28,606 nucleotides of DNA from a virus. Positions 21,733 to 28,606 of this stretch are shown here, piece after piece. The DNA lies in the IMG/VR virus record IMGVR_UViG_3300024923_000002, positions 1-28,606 of that record; one strand, given 5' to 3'. How positions within the stretch are numbered: position 1 is the first letter of the stretch; each line of letters opens with the position of its first letter. The notes under the pieces are model-generated. The model was not told the DNA's origin, did no database searches, and was given only the letters and a program-made list of their open reading frames with translations. Made by a program: the position numbers and the translations under genes.

Positions 21733-22032
21733 ATGGCTACGCAAGATATTAAAAGCGCGGTCAAAGTGTTTGCGGTGCTGGATGTACTGCTACGCAACTT
21801 CGCGCACGGGTTCAGCCCTAAAGAATTGATCGAAGCCACCTGCTTTAGCGGCACCGACATTACTCGCTATGTCAATACACTGGTACAGGTGGGGTATGCC
21901 GAACGCATTCAGGACACAGGCAGAATTAGGCCGAGCGAGCGATTGGCGAGGCAGGCGGTACTGATATTGAATTCACTTAATGCCGCCGAAAAACAATTGG
22001 CGGAACTCAATCAACGTATTAACAGGATGTAA
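21733..22032 (+). CDS. Winged-helix (IclR-type HTH) regulator, 99 aa
   Basis: The product fits an N-terminal IclR-like winged helix without the ligand domain: VFAVLDVLLRNFAHGFSPKEL, then TDITRYVNTLVQVGYAERI, then a beta wing TGRIRPSERL. A C-terminal coiled coil (AAEKQLAELNQRINRM) may dimerise it. Two bases separate it from the previous gene, and its last base overlaps the next start. It is probably a DNA-binding regulator of phage genes. Confidence 0.72.
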   Translation: MATQDIKSAVKVFAVLDVLLRNFAHGFSPKELIEATCFSGTDITRYVNTLVQVGYAERIQDTGRIRPSERLARQAVLILNSLNAAEKQLAELNQRINRM

Positions 22033-22034
22033 TG

Positions 22035-23111
22035 ATGAGCAATACCACCACGCCCGATAATGCATTAACACCTACGCAAGAGGCCAATGTTCAGCAACTG
22101 GTTGAAGCCGGTAACCAGATGTCGCTTGCCAATGCCGCAGTTATGCAGAGTTTTGATGTAATCAAGTCCCTGGGCCGTATTGAGGCCGCTAACTTTTTTA
22201 CGACCGTCGGAGATAAGTTAATTGCAGAAACGGCCATAAATATCCGTGATGGCAAGCAATACAAGGGGTTGCCGTACAAAGACGAAAACGGAAATCTCCG
22301 ACAGGTCGGAGATTTCCCAGAATTTTGTAAAGTTTTCCTGGGTAAATCATACACCAGAACAATGGAGTTAATTGGTAATCACAATTTATTGGGCGCTGAT
22401 TTATACGAGCAAGCAGAACGCCTCGGCTTTCGCCAACGCGACTACAACGCGCTCAAGACATTACCAGCCGATGACCGCCAAATCATCGCCCTGGCAATAG
22501 AAGCCGAAGACCTGGACAAAGCCCTAGACCTGATGCAACAACTCGCCGCCAAGCACCAGCGCGAGAAAGAGGCGGCAGCCAATGAGCTGGCAAAAGCGAC
22601 AGCATCGCTGGTGGATCTTGACCTTATCGTCAAAAATAAAAACGAATTGCTCAACCAAGCCACGGACAAACTGGTTTTGCTGGAAGCCGCCAAACGCACA
22701 GAAATCTCTGAAGTGTATATGCCGGGGCATGTTCAATTGACCGCCCTGCAAGATTATACGCGGCGTCTGACATCGATGATTACCGCCACGCTAAACAGCG
22801 AAATTATCAAGCTGTATAAAGAATTTGAAGGCCAGCCGCCCAAGCATATCGAACTGGCGGCACGGCAGTCGGTTGGGCTGATTGTTACCGCCGCTTACGG
22901 TGTCGCCGAAAACATGGGTTTTGAACCGATTATGGAGCCTGAACAGGCGGCAGACGAACCCGGCAGGGCTGAAGCCAAGGCATTTGAAGCGTATATGGCG
23001 ACACAGTGCAATACGGCAGAGGATTTTGATGATTTTTTTGACGATGCCCCCGCTAAGGTAAAACCGACGAAAAGGGCGCAACCTGTCGCCGATACTGACA
23101 CTGGCGAATAA
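22035..23111 (+). CDS. Early protein with coiled coil, 358 aa, before transposase
   Basis: AGGATG lies five bases before the ATG at 22035; an adjacent ATG at 22032 overlaps the preceding stop. The product begins with a helical N-terminal domain with RIEAANFFTTVGDKL and a middle segment with KVFLGKSYTRTMEL. A long coiled coil follows (about 170-235, rich in Lys, Glu and Ala) and the C-terminus is acidic. I recall related proteins in early regions of transposable phages but no proven function. It is separated from the transposase gene by two bases. Its coding sequence includes a perfect 13-bp hairpin at 22290-22317. Confidence 0.6.
   Translation: MSNTTTPDNALTPTQEANVQQLVEAGNQMSLANAAVMQSFDVIKSLGRIEAANFFTTVGDKLIAETAINIRDGKQYKGLPYKDENGNLRQVGDFPEFCKVFLGKSYTRTMELIGNHNLLGADLYEQAERLGFRQRDYNALKTLPADDRQIIALAIEAEDLDKALDLMQQLAAKHQREKEAAANELAKATASLVDLDLIVKNKNELLNQATDKLVLLEAAKRTEISEVYMPGHVQLTALQDYTRRLTSMITATLNSEIIKLYKEFEGQPPKHIELAARQSVGLIVTAAYGVAENMGFEPIMEPEQAADEPGRAEAKAFEAYMATQCNTAEDFDDFFDDAPAKVKPTKRAQPVADTDTGE
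22290..22317. other. 13-bp perfect inverted repeat inside a coding gene
   Basis: GGAAATCTCCGAC (22290-22302) and its exact complement (22305-22317) are separated by two bases, AG. In RNA it would be a very stable hairpin. In DNA it is a symmetric site for a dimeric protein. It encodes the stretch around GNLRQVGDF of the upstream gene, so coding sense is kept. Confidence 0.85.
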
Positions 23112-23113
23112 CC

Positions 23114-24877
23114 ATGCATCCCGCCTATATACAGCAGTTGGTAGGCATTGCCGACGCGGTGGCGGCGGCAGCTCACGGCGAGAAAGAAACGATTTATCAA
23201 CGCGCTTGTCAGCAGCTTAGCACGAGCCGAGGCACGCTACTCAGGCACCTGAAACAAGTCGCCGTCAGTAAGCCGCGCAAGCGTCGGGCCGATGCCGGAA
23301 CGGTTACGTTGAGTCAAGCCGATGCTGACATTATTTCGGCCTATTGCATGGAGGGCTACCGTAAAAACAACCGCAAGATAACGTCACTAAAAGAGGCGAT
23401 CCAAGTGCTGAGAGACAACGGGGAAATTATCGCAGCGACGTTGGATACGGCAACGGGTGAACTGGTGCCGCTGTCCGATTCGGCGATTGCTCACGGCTTG
23501 CGCACCTATAACCTGCATCCCGAGCAGCTGCGCCAGGCAACACCGCATACTAATTTGCAATCGCTGTACCCTAACCATGTGTGGCAGGTCGATGGCTCTG
23601 TGTGCGTGATTTATTACCTGCCCGACGGCGGCAGCGAGCTAGTGGAGCTGGACGACGCTGTGCATTACAAAAACAAGCCGCAAAATTTAAAGGCCATTGA
23701 GCAATTCCGGGTGATCCGCTATGTGGTCAGCGACCATGCCAGCGGGGTGATCCGCTACCGCTATTACCCGCACTCAGAGAGCGGCGAGCATACCGTGCGG
23801 TTTTTAGCCTGGGCGATGGCCCCCAAGCCCGGCAATGATCCGTTTCACGGTGCGCCAATGATTGTGATGGTCGATCCGGGCGCGACTTCAGGCGGCTTGG
23901 TGCGGCGGTTCTGCCAACGGATGGGTATTGAGCTGATCGTCAACAAGCGGCGCAATCCACGGGCCAAGGGCAGTGTGGAAAAGGGCAACCATTTGGTGGA
24001 AACATCGTTCGAGCAGGCATTGCGCTTTATGAAAAAACGCCCAGCCGATTTCGATCAGCTTAATGCCCTGGCGGAAACCTATCAGCTTTGGTGGAACGCG
24101 ACCAAGGAGCACAGCAGGACTAAACGCACCCGGTTTGCGGTGTGGCTGACCATTACTGCCGAGCAGTTGCGCATTACCCCCAGTGCCGAGGTGTTGCTGA
24201 GTCTGGCAACGGATGAGCCGATTAAGCGCCAGGTACGCGGTGATTTAACCGTATCGTTTAAAAACCGGACGTGGAAAGTCGACCACGTCCCTGGCGTGTA
24301 CGTAAAGAGCGACGTGTTTGTGCATTGGCACCCGTTTATGGTCGATACCGCGATGGCGGTGATCTGGGGCGAGGATGGGCAGGAGCAGCATATTGCGCTG
24401 TATGAAGATAATACCACTGCGCTGGGGTTTAGGCAGAGCGCGGCGGTGATCGGCCAGGAACACAAGGCCAAGCCGGACACGGTTGCGGACACCAACCGCA
24501 AGCGTATTCATCAGCTGTCCGCCGGTACCGACACGCTGGCCGCAACCGAGAAGAAGCGCGACAACAAGCATTACACGCCGTTTGATGGCCGGATTGATCC
24601 GCTGTTGGCGTCTAAGCAGGAACTGCCGACGTTTATGGCTAAGCGCGGCACGGCGCTGGGCATTCAGACCCCGACTGTCGAGTTGCTGCGCAAGAATATA
24701 GTGCAGTCAGCTGTATGGCTAAAAGGGCGACTGGGCAGCGAATATCAGCCGGAGTTGCTTGCGGATGTGCAGGCACGGTTTCCCGAAGGAGCGACTGATG
24801 AGGATTTAGAAACGATGTTGGCTGATCTGGCGGCGGGTAGAGCTGCGACCGGTCGGGCTAAATTACAGGTGGTTTAA
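23114..24877 (+). CDS. A: Mu-type DDE transposase (A), 587 aa
   Basis: The enzyme cuts phage ends and joins them to target DNA during replicative transposition. N-terminal DNA-binding region: a helix-turn-helix (STSRGTLLRHLKQ, about 36-49) and a second segment EGYRKNNRKITSLKEA (80-95). The RNase H-like catalytic core has D160 (HVWQVDGS), D254 (IVMVDPGATS) and E289 (GSVEKGNHLVE), with 34 residues between the last two, in rve-like arrangement. The C-terminal part (about 380-450) has the Mu-type beta-barrel pattern (TVSFKNRTWKV), and the tail is basic/helical. Length is normal for BcepMu- and Mu-type enzymes. The AAA ATPase lies downstream. Confidence 0.93.
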   Translation: MHPAYIQQLVGIADAVAAAAHGEKETIYQRACQQLSTSRGTLLRHLKQVAVSKPRKRRADAGTVTLSQADADIISAYCMEGYRKNNRKITSLKEAIQVLRDNGEIIAATLDTATGELVPLSDSAIAHGLRTYNLHPEQLRQATPHTNLQSLYPNHVWQVDGSVCVIYYLPDGGSELVELDDAVHYKNKPQNLKAIEQFRVIRYVVSDHASGVIRYRYYPHSESGEHTVRFLAWAMAPKPGNDPFHGAPMIVMVDPGATSGGLVRRFCQRMGIELIVNKRRNPRAKGSVEKGNHLVETSFEQALRFMKKRPADFDQLNALAETYQLWWNATKEHSRTKRTRFAVWLTITAEQLRITPSAEVLLSLATDEPIKRQVRGDLTVSFKNRTWKVDHVPGVYVKSDVFVHWHPFMVDTAMAVIWGEDGQEQHIALYEDNTTALGFRQSAAVIGQEHKAKPDTVADTNRKRIHQLSAGTDTLAATEKKRDNKHYTPFDGRIDPLLASKQELPTFMAKRGTALGIQTPTVELLRKNIVQSAVWLKGRLGSEYQPELLADVQARFPEGATDEDLETMLADLAAGRAATGRAKLQVV

Positions 24878-24901
24878 CCGTCATTAAACGAAGATAAAAC
24901 G

Positions 24902-25078
24902 ATGGACAAAATTGATAAAAACAAAATTGAGCAATACATGCTGAATCATGAAATCAAAAGTGTTGATGCAATGCTAAGGATGTTTACTGCAATGCAAAAA
25001 GCTTTACGGAATATTTCAATCGATATACAAAAATTACAGGAAAACGAGTGTTTGGAAGATGACTATGAATGGGATTAG
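24902..25078 (+). CDS. AT-rich small protein, 58 aa
   Basis: The ATG at 24902 opens a 58-codon frame between the transposase and the next gene. The product is helical and charged: DKIDKNKIEQYMLNHEIKS, then LRMFTAMQKALRNISIDIQK, with an acidic end. Base composition is clearly more AT-rich than the neighbours, so it may be a recent arrival. The ribosome site is weak (GAAGATAAAACG). The function is unknown. Confidence 0.55.
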   Translation: MDKIDKNKIEQYMLNHEIKSVDAMLRMFTAMQKALRNISIDIQKLQENECLEDDYEWD

Positions 25079-25107
25079 TAGCACGTAGGATGTGCTGAAC
25101 AGAGTGA

Positions 25108-25133
25108 AGCGCATCAATCGCGACCGATGCGCT
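25108..25133. repeat. AGCGCATC/GATGCGCT hairpin, host-repeat-like
   Basis: An 8-bp perfect stem (25108-25115 and 25126-25133) with a 10-base loop lies after the AT-rich gene. It is preceded by GTAGGATGTGCTGAACAGAG, a sequence style I associate with dispersed proteobacterial repeats. It could modulate the early transcript between the transposase and downstream genes. Confidence 0.6.
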
Positions 25134-25161
25134 AACCAATCAATACGAAAGAGATAAGAAC

Positions 25162-25392
25162 ATGGCTGAAAAGATAAAACCTCTATCGGAACACGCCAGA
25201 ACGGAGCTGCGGCACATTAAAGCAAATCCGATGCCTCGTAACTCAGTTAATCCGGGCGAAGTAGGTCGGCTATTACGGGAATCGTTAGTCGAATCGGTGA
25301 TGATGACTTCCCCGTTTCCTACACATAAAGGACGAGACATCGAGCATTTGAGGATTACCGATGCTGGGCTAATCGCTTTGACACACAACTAA
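25162..25392 (+). CDS. Conserved small phage protein, 76 aa
   Basis: AGAG lies eight bases or so before the start. The product has the pattern of small early proteins in BcepMu-like phages: LSEHARTELRHIKANPMPRN, then NPGEVGRLLRESLVESV, ending HLRITDAGLIAL. The layout suggests a compact winged-helix-like fold and possibly DNA binding. It is set between the transposase and the ATPase genes. The role is not known to me. Confidence 0.65.
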   Translation: MAEKIKPLSEHARTELRHIKANPMPRNSVNPGEVGRLLRESLVESVMMTSPFPTHKGRDIEHLRITDAGLIALTHN

Positions 25393-25425
25393 CAACAACC
25401 CCACCTCAACCAAAGAGATAAGGCA

Positions 25426-25638
25426 ATGGCAAAAACAATCATCATCGAAGACCTCGATAAAAAGACAGAAAGCTTTGAAGTCAAGGTGCTTAAGTTTCAA
25501 ACACCGGATGAACAGGATGCCGCTGACACGTCGGCAATATTAATCGGCGACCATCTCGCTGCCGCATTGGCTCATAGCATTTCGAAGATGCAACCAAAGA
25601 CGACAGCGTTACCCATGCAATCAGCGTCTCGACACTAA
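25426..25638 (+). CDS. Small early protein, 70 aa
   Basis: An AAGAGATAAGG leader precedes the ATG. The N-terminal part is a beta-type segment (KTIIIEDLDKKTESFEVKVLKF), followed by a helical region (LIGDHLAAALAHSISKM). It ends one base before the MuB-like gene, so translation is likely coupled. The family is not recognised. Confidence 0.55.
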   Translation: MAKTIIIEDLDKKTESFEVKVLKFQTPDEQDAADTSAILIGDHLAAALAHSISKMQPKTTALPMQSASRH

Positions 25639-25639
25639 C

Positions 25640-26800
25640 ATGCTGGCGCTAAAAAACCTACTGCTAAGCAACGGCATCAGCCAAGCGCAACTGGCCCGCG
25701 ATCTGATGGTATCGCCCGCTTTGATAGCACAGCTGTTGAATCATGAGAAATGGCCGACCAGCCTCGATAAAAATAACCTGAAAGGCGTGATTACCGAAGT
25801 GCTGGCCAACCGAGAAATTGCCGTTGACGCGGCAATGTTTGAAGCGGTTGCGGATTCCGAGTCCGCGGCCTTTGTCACCCCCAACCCAGAGAGTATTGAT
25901 ATGTTACTACGCAAGCAAACCCTAACACCAGCGGCAAGAAAACATTTCGCGTTATTTCGCGATCCTTTTAATGAAGACGTGAACGATGCCGAGGATGTGT
26001 TTACCTCGCCGGACATCCGCTATGTGCGCGAGTATTTGTGGACCACGGCCCGGCATGGCGGCTTTGTCGCGGTGATCGGGGAAAGCGGTTCCGGCAAGAC
26101 CACCTTGCGCCGCGATTTAAACGACCGCATTGCCCGCGAGGAAGCGCCGGTGATTGTAATCGAGCCGTATGTATTGGGCATGGAAGACAACGATGTGCGC
26201 GGCAAAACGCTAAAGGCTTCGGCGATTGCCGACAGCATTATCCTGACCTTGGCTCCGCAGGAGAAGCCCAGGATGTCGATGGAAGCCAAGAGCCGCCAAT
26301 TGCATCGCATTCTGAGAGACAGCAAGCGGGCCGGATTCAACCACTGCCTGATTATTGAGGAGGCGCACGGGCTGCCTATTGCCACGTTGAAGCACCTGAA
26401 GCGCTTTTTCGAGCTGGAGGACGGCTTTAAAAAGCTGCTGTCTATTGTGTTGATCGGCCAGACTGAGCTGAAAATAAAACTCAGCGAACGCGCGCCCGAG
26501 ATACGGGAAGTGGTGCAACGCTGCGAGGTGGTCGAGCTGCCGTCCTTGGATGCGCAGTTGGATCAATACCTGGCATTTAAATTCCAGCGTATCGGTAAGG
26601 CCGTTGATGAGATATTGGACAAAGACGCGCTGGATGGCATCCGCGAGCGGCTGATTTTTTCTAAATCGACCAAAAACATGCGGGAATCGGTCAGCCTGAT
26701 GTATCCGTTGATGATCAACAATCTGGTGACCGCATCGCTGAATATGGCGGCCACGCTGGGCTTACCTAAGGTGAGTTACGATTTGATTAAGGAGTCTTGA
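25640..26800 (+). CDS. B: MuB-like AAA+ ATPase, target capture, 386 aa
   Basis: In Mu-type transposition this ATPase coats target DNA, stimulates the transposase and directs insertion away from phage DNA. An N-terminal HTH spans about residues 13-33 (ISQAQLARDLMVSPALIAQLL). Walker A is GESGSGKTT (147-155, Lys153), Walker B is LIIEEAH (237-243), and a sensor-1 region is near IVLIGQTEL (269-277). A C-terminal helical domain follows. Length is within the range of MuB/TniB-type proteins. It starts two bases after the preceding stop. Confidence 0.9.
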   Translation: MLALKNLLLSNGISQAQLARDLMVSPALIAQLLNHEKWPTSLDKNNLKGVITEVLANREIAVDAAMFEAVADSESAAFVTPNPESIDMLLRKQTLTPAARKHFALFRDPFNEDVNDAEDVFTSPDIRYVREYLWTTARHGGFVAVIGESGSGKTTLRRDLNDRIAREEAPVIVIEPYVLGMEDNDVRGKTLKASAIADSIILTLAPQEKPRMSMEAKSRQLHRILRDSKRAGFNHCLIIEEAHGLPIATLKHLKRFFELEDGFKKLLSIVLIGQTELKIKLSERAPEIREVVQRCEVVELPSLDAQLDQYLAFKFQRIGKAVDEILDKDALDGIRERLIFSKSTKNMRESVSLMYPLMINNLVTASLNMAATLGLPKVSYDLIKES

Positions 26801-26801
26801 G

Positions 26802-26960
26802 ATGACCAGAGCGACATTAATTAAAGCCAAGTTCAAAGCCCGGCCAAAGCTTGAGCTGCCGGCCAATAAACGGTTTTTCAGGCGTCTTGGTAAACGTTTC
26901 GCGGCGCATCGACGTCTTTATATCGGACTCCAGGCCCCGCAGTTTGCCTGGATCAAATAG
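26802..26960 (+). CDS. Small basic protein, 52 aa
   Basis: AAGGAG lies seven bases before the ATG, inside the end of the ATPase gene. The 52-residue product is strongly basic (KAKFKARPKLELPANKRFF, then RLGKRFAAHRRLY) with no membrane segment. It could bind nucleic acid, but this is speculation. It sits between the ATPase and the next early gene. Confidence 0.6.
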   Translation: MTRATLIKAKFKARPKLELPANKRFFRRLGKRFAAHRRLYIGLQAPQFAWIK

Positions 26961-26978
26961 TTTTTACCGGAGATAACG

Positions 26979-27308
26979 ATGAAAAGCTATGAGCTCATCG
27001 GCACACACCACGATCCGGCAGCCGTTGAACAGGTTCGGCGGGTTGTTAACAAACTCGCTTTTCTGGGGCTGGTCATCATCAATGCGCAACCGGGCCGAAC
27101 GCCATCCATCCAGGTGCAGCCTAATGCGGCCACGCGCCTGCTGGAGTCGGCCTATACCGGCCAGGGCAGCAAGGCCGGACAGATGTACCGGTCTTATGCG
27201 GCGGTGGTCGATGGGATAAAGATCGTTTGGCATAAGCCGATGCGGGCGCCGGAAGCATCGAAAGTCATCCGCTGGCCGGGGCAAGGCTATCGCCGGGCTG
27301 CACGTTAA
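26979..27308 (+). CDS. Early protein, 109 aa
   Basis: GGAG lies eight bases before the start. The product has an alpha-beta opening (HDPAAVEQVRRVVNKLAFLG, then LVIINAQPGRTPSIQV) and a C-terminal basic/Trp segment (VVDGIKIVWHKPMRAP, IRWPGQGYRRAAR). Similar small proteins occur in early regions of transposable phages, without a known role. Confidence 0.6.
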   Translation: MKSYELIGTHHDPAAVEQVRRVVNKLAFLGLVIINAQPGRTPSIQVQPNAATRLLESAYTGQGSKAGQMYRSYAAVVDGIKIVWHKPMRAPEASKVIRWPGQGYRRAAR

Positions 27309-27340
27309 CCCTACCTACATTTTTTTAACCTGAGGAATAC

Positions 27341-27961
27341 ATGATGTCAGAACAACACGAAATACCTGTCGGCTATCTAAAAAACAGTCTGGGCCATCTG
27401 GTGCCGCTGCAACTGGTCAGCGAGATCGATAAACTCCGCAATGATTTAGTGATGGAGATTATCGGCAAGGTCGCCGATTTGCGCGAGCTGCTGGGCGGGT
27501 TTAAGGCGGATACCTTCGGCGAAATACAGGCGTTTGCCGAATTGTCCGCCGAAAAATACCAGGTCAAGCTGGGCGGTATCAAGGGCAACGTCACGCTGTG
27601 CTCGTTCGACGGACGCTATCAGATCAAGGTGTCTCAGGCGGACATCAAGATATTCGATGAGCGCCTGCAAGCGGCTAAGAAGCTGGTCGATGACTGTATT
27701 CACCGCTGGGCTGAGGGCAGCCGGGTGGAGATTATCGCGTTGGTTGAGCACGCCTTCCAAACCGACCAGGAAGGCAAAATCAGCCTGGGCCGGATTTATA
27801 CGCTGTTGCAATACGATATTCAGGATGCGCAATGGCAGTTGGCTATGCAGGCGCTGCGCGATTCCATGCAGGTGGTCGGCACTAAAGCCTATTTGCGGAT
27901 TTATGAGCGGAATACTGAGGGCAAGTTTGACCAGTTGGCGCTGGATATTGCGGGGGTATGA
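27341..27961 (+). CDS. DUF3164 family protein, 206 aa
   Basis: The product fits DUF3164, a family found almost wholly in Mu-like and related phage early regions. It opens with GYLKNSLGHLVPLQLVSEIDKL, then LVMEIIGKVADLRELLGGFK, then a core AELSAEKYQVKLGGIKGNVTL and a helical C-terminal half with ALRDSMQVVGTKAYL. Two adjacent ATGs (27341, 27344) compete for GAGGAA. The biochemical role is not established. It may aid replication or bind DNA, as inference. Confidence 0.88.
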   Translation: MMSEQHEIPVGYLKNSLGHLVPLQLVSEIDKLRNDLVMEIIGKVADLRELLGGFKADTFGEIQAFAELSAEKYQVKLGGIKGNVTLCSFDGRYQIKVSQADIKIFDERLQAAKKLVDDCIHRWAEGSRVEIIALVEHAFQTDQEGKISLGRIYTLLQYDIQDAQWQLAMQALRDSMQVVGTKAYLRIYERNTEGKFDQLALDIAGV

Positions 27962-28377
27962 GCATGATCAATCAAAAAAATATAACCCGCCCGGAAATCG
28001 CAAAACTGTTGGGCATTTCCGCTCCCTCGCTGTGCAAACTGATCTCGATGAGTGATTTTACTATGCCTGGCCCCGTGGGTCGGCGCGGACGCGCGTTGGC
28101 ATACAGCGAACCGGACATTATTGCCTGGATTGCGACTAAGCCCCTGTCCACGGTGCGCTGGCCGCAATCGGAAAAAGCAGAGCCTGCGCCGCCATTGGAT
28201 GCAGGCTGCGTCAGGCTGTTTTTGTCCGGGGGCGTGGGGGTATCAAAAGCGCAATACAACCGCAACCGGCTGCGCAAAATTGCCGCCAAACACGGCCGGG
28301 GTAAAACCCAGCGTGTCGAGGTAACCGGCAACGACGATTATCACGGCACACGCGATGCCTGGGCGGGGCTGGTGTAA
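27958..28377 (+). CDS. HTH protein, AlpA-like start, 139 aa
   Basis: The N-terminal 60 residues form an AlpA/MerR-like helix-turn-helix: NITRPEIAKLLGISAPSLCKL, a wing GPVGRRGRALAYSEPDIIAWI, then a Pro-rich linker. The C-terminal part (residues 80-135) is basic (YNRNRLRKIAAKHGRGKTQRV). The gene starts four bases before the end of the DUF3164 gene, so translation is coupled. It is probably a DNA-binding protein of the phage. Confidence 0.65.
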   Translation: MSMINQKNITRPEIAKLLGISAPSLCKLISMSDFTMPGPVGRRGRALAYSEPDIIAWIATKPLSTVRWPQSEKAEPAPPLDAGCVRLFLSGGVGVSKAQYNRNRLRKIAAKHGRGKTQRVEVTGNDDYHGTRDAWAGLV

Positions 28378-28606
28378 TGTCCAATAACTGTTCGGTGTCA
28401 TGCCCGTACTGCGGCAAGGACGTCGACATCATCCAATCCCTGGAGCTACAGGCGGGCAATGGTTGGGCGGCGCTGTTGTCAGAATTACCGATTAGCCTGA
28501 TCGGTGCGCTGTTTCGCTACCTGGAGCTGTTTAAGCCGACTAAACAGGCGCTGCGCATGTCGCGGCGGCTGGCGCTGACCGAGGAGCTGATGCCGATGAT
28601 CCGGTC
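28377..28606 (+). CDS. CxxC protein, partial, at window edge
   Basis: The ATG overlaps the previous stop (TAATG). The visible 76 residues start MSNNCSVSCPYCGKDVDIIQ, with a C-x-x-C zinc-ribbon-like pair preceded by another Cys, then a helical segment SLIGALFRYLELFKPTKQALRM. I recall proteins with this start in early modules of transposable phages, perhaps replication related. The gene runs off the right edge, so the length is unknown. Confidence 0.6.
   Translation, partial: MSNNCSVSCPYCGKDVDIIQSLELQAGNGWAALLSELPISLIGALFRYLELFKPTKQALRMSRRLALTEELMPMIR

Noticed and set aside
1-28606. tRNA or rRNA genes
   Set aside because: No cloverleaf-like sequence with conserved tRNA boxes and no rRNA-like stretch was noticed on either strand.

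Overview
The window holds most of a transposable (Mu-type) prophage in a gammaproteobacterium-like genome of intermediate GC. Several intergenic palindromes resemble dispersed repeats I associate with methanotrophic Methylococcales, but that host guess is weak. The early module (DDE transposase, MuB-type AAA ATPase, DUF3164 protein, BcepMu gp16-like regulator next to a divergent Cro/CI-type repressor) is recognisable from protein sequence. So is the late module (Mu gpI-like protease/scaffold, small capsid-associated protein, major capsid, gp35-like, gp36/DUF1320, gp37/DUF1834, tail tube, tape measure, tail tip proteins). No sheath gene is seen, so the tail looks siphovirus-like.

Layout: 102-17319 is a leftward late operon running from head genes on the right to tail-tip and fibre genes on the left. 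17320-18650 is an unusual junction. It has three tiny rightward ORFs, two of them followed by structures that fit integron attC recombination sites, and then host-like hairpins. 18627-19391 is the lysogeny switch. A leftward repressor faces a near-consensus rightward promoter (TTGACA, 17 bp, CATAAT) whose spacer carries the palindrome AACTTAAGTT. 19392-28606 is the rightward early operon, running off the window within a CxxC protein gene. Early and late modules diverge from the switch, as I recall for BcepMu, mirrored here.

The packaging and lysis genes (endolysin, holin, small and large terminase, portal, Mu F-like head protein) normally lie between the switch and the protease gene. None is present there, and the gap is filled by the integron-cassette-like block. 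The prophage therefore looks defective, or those genes lie outside the window.

Other notable items: a receptor-binding-type protein ending in a C-type-lectin segment typical of diversity-generating retroelement (DGR) targets, with no reverse transcriptase in the window; three small leftward genes convergent with early genes; a small early protein sharing a DNA-binding motif with the transposase; a 13-bp perfect hairpin inside the gene before the transposase; a nested scaffold start inside the protease gene; and a matching palindrome at both ends of the 5-kb head-gene block.
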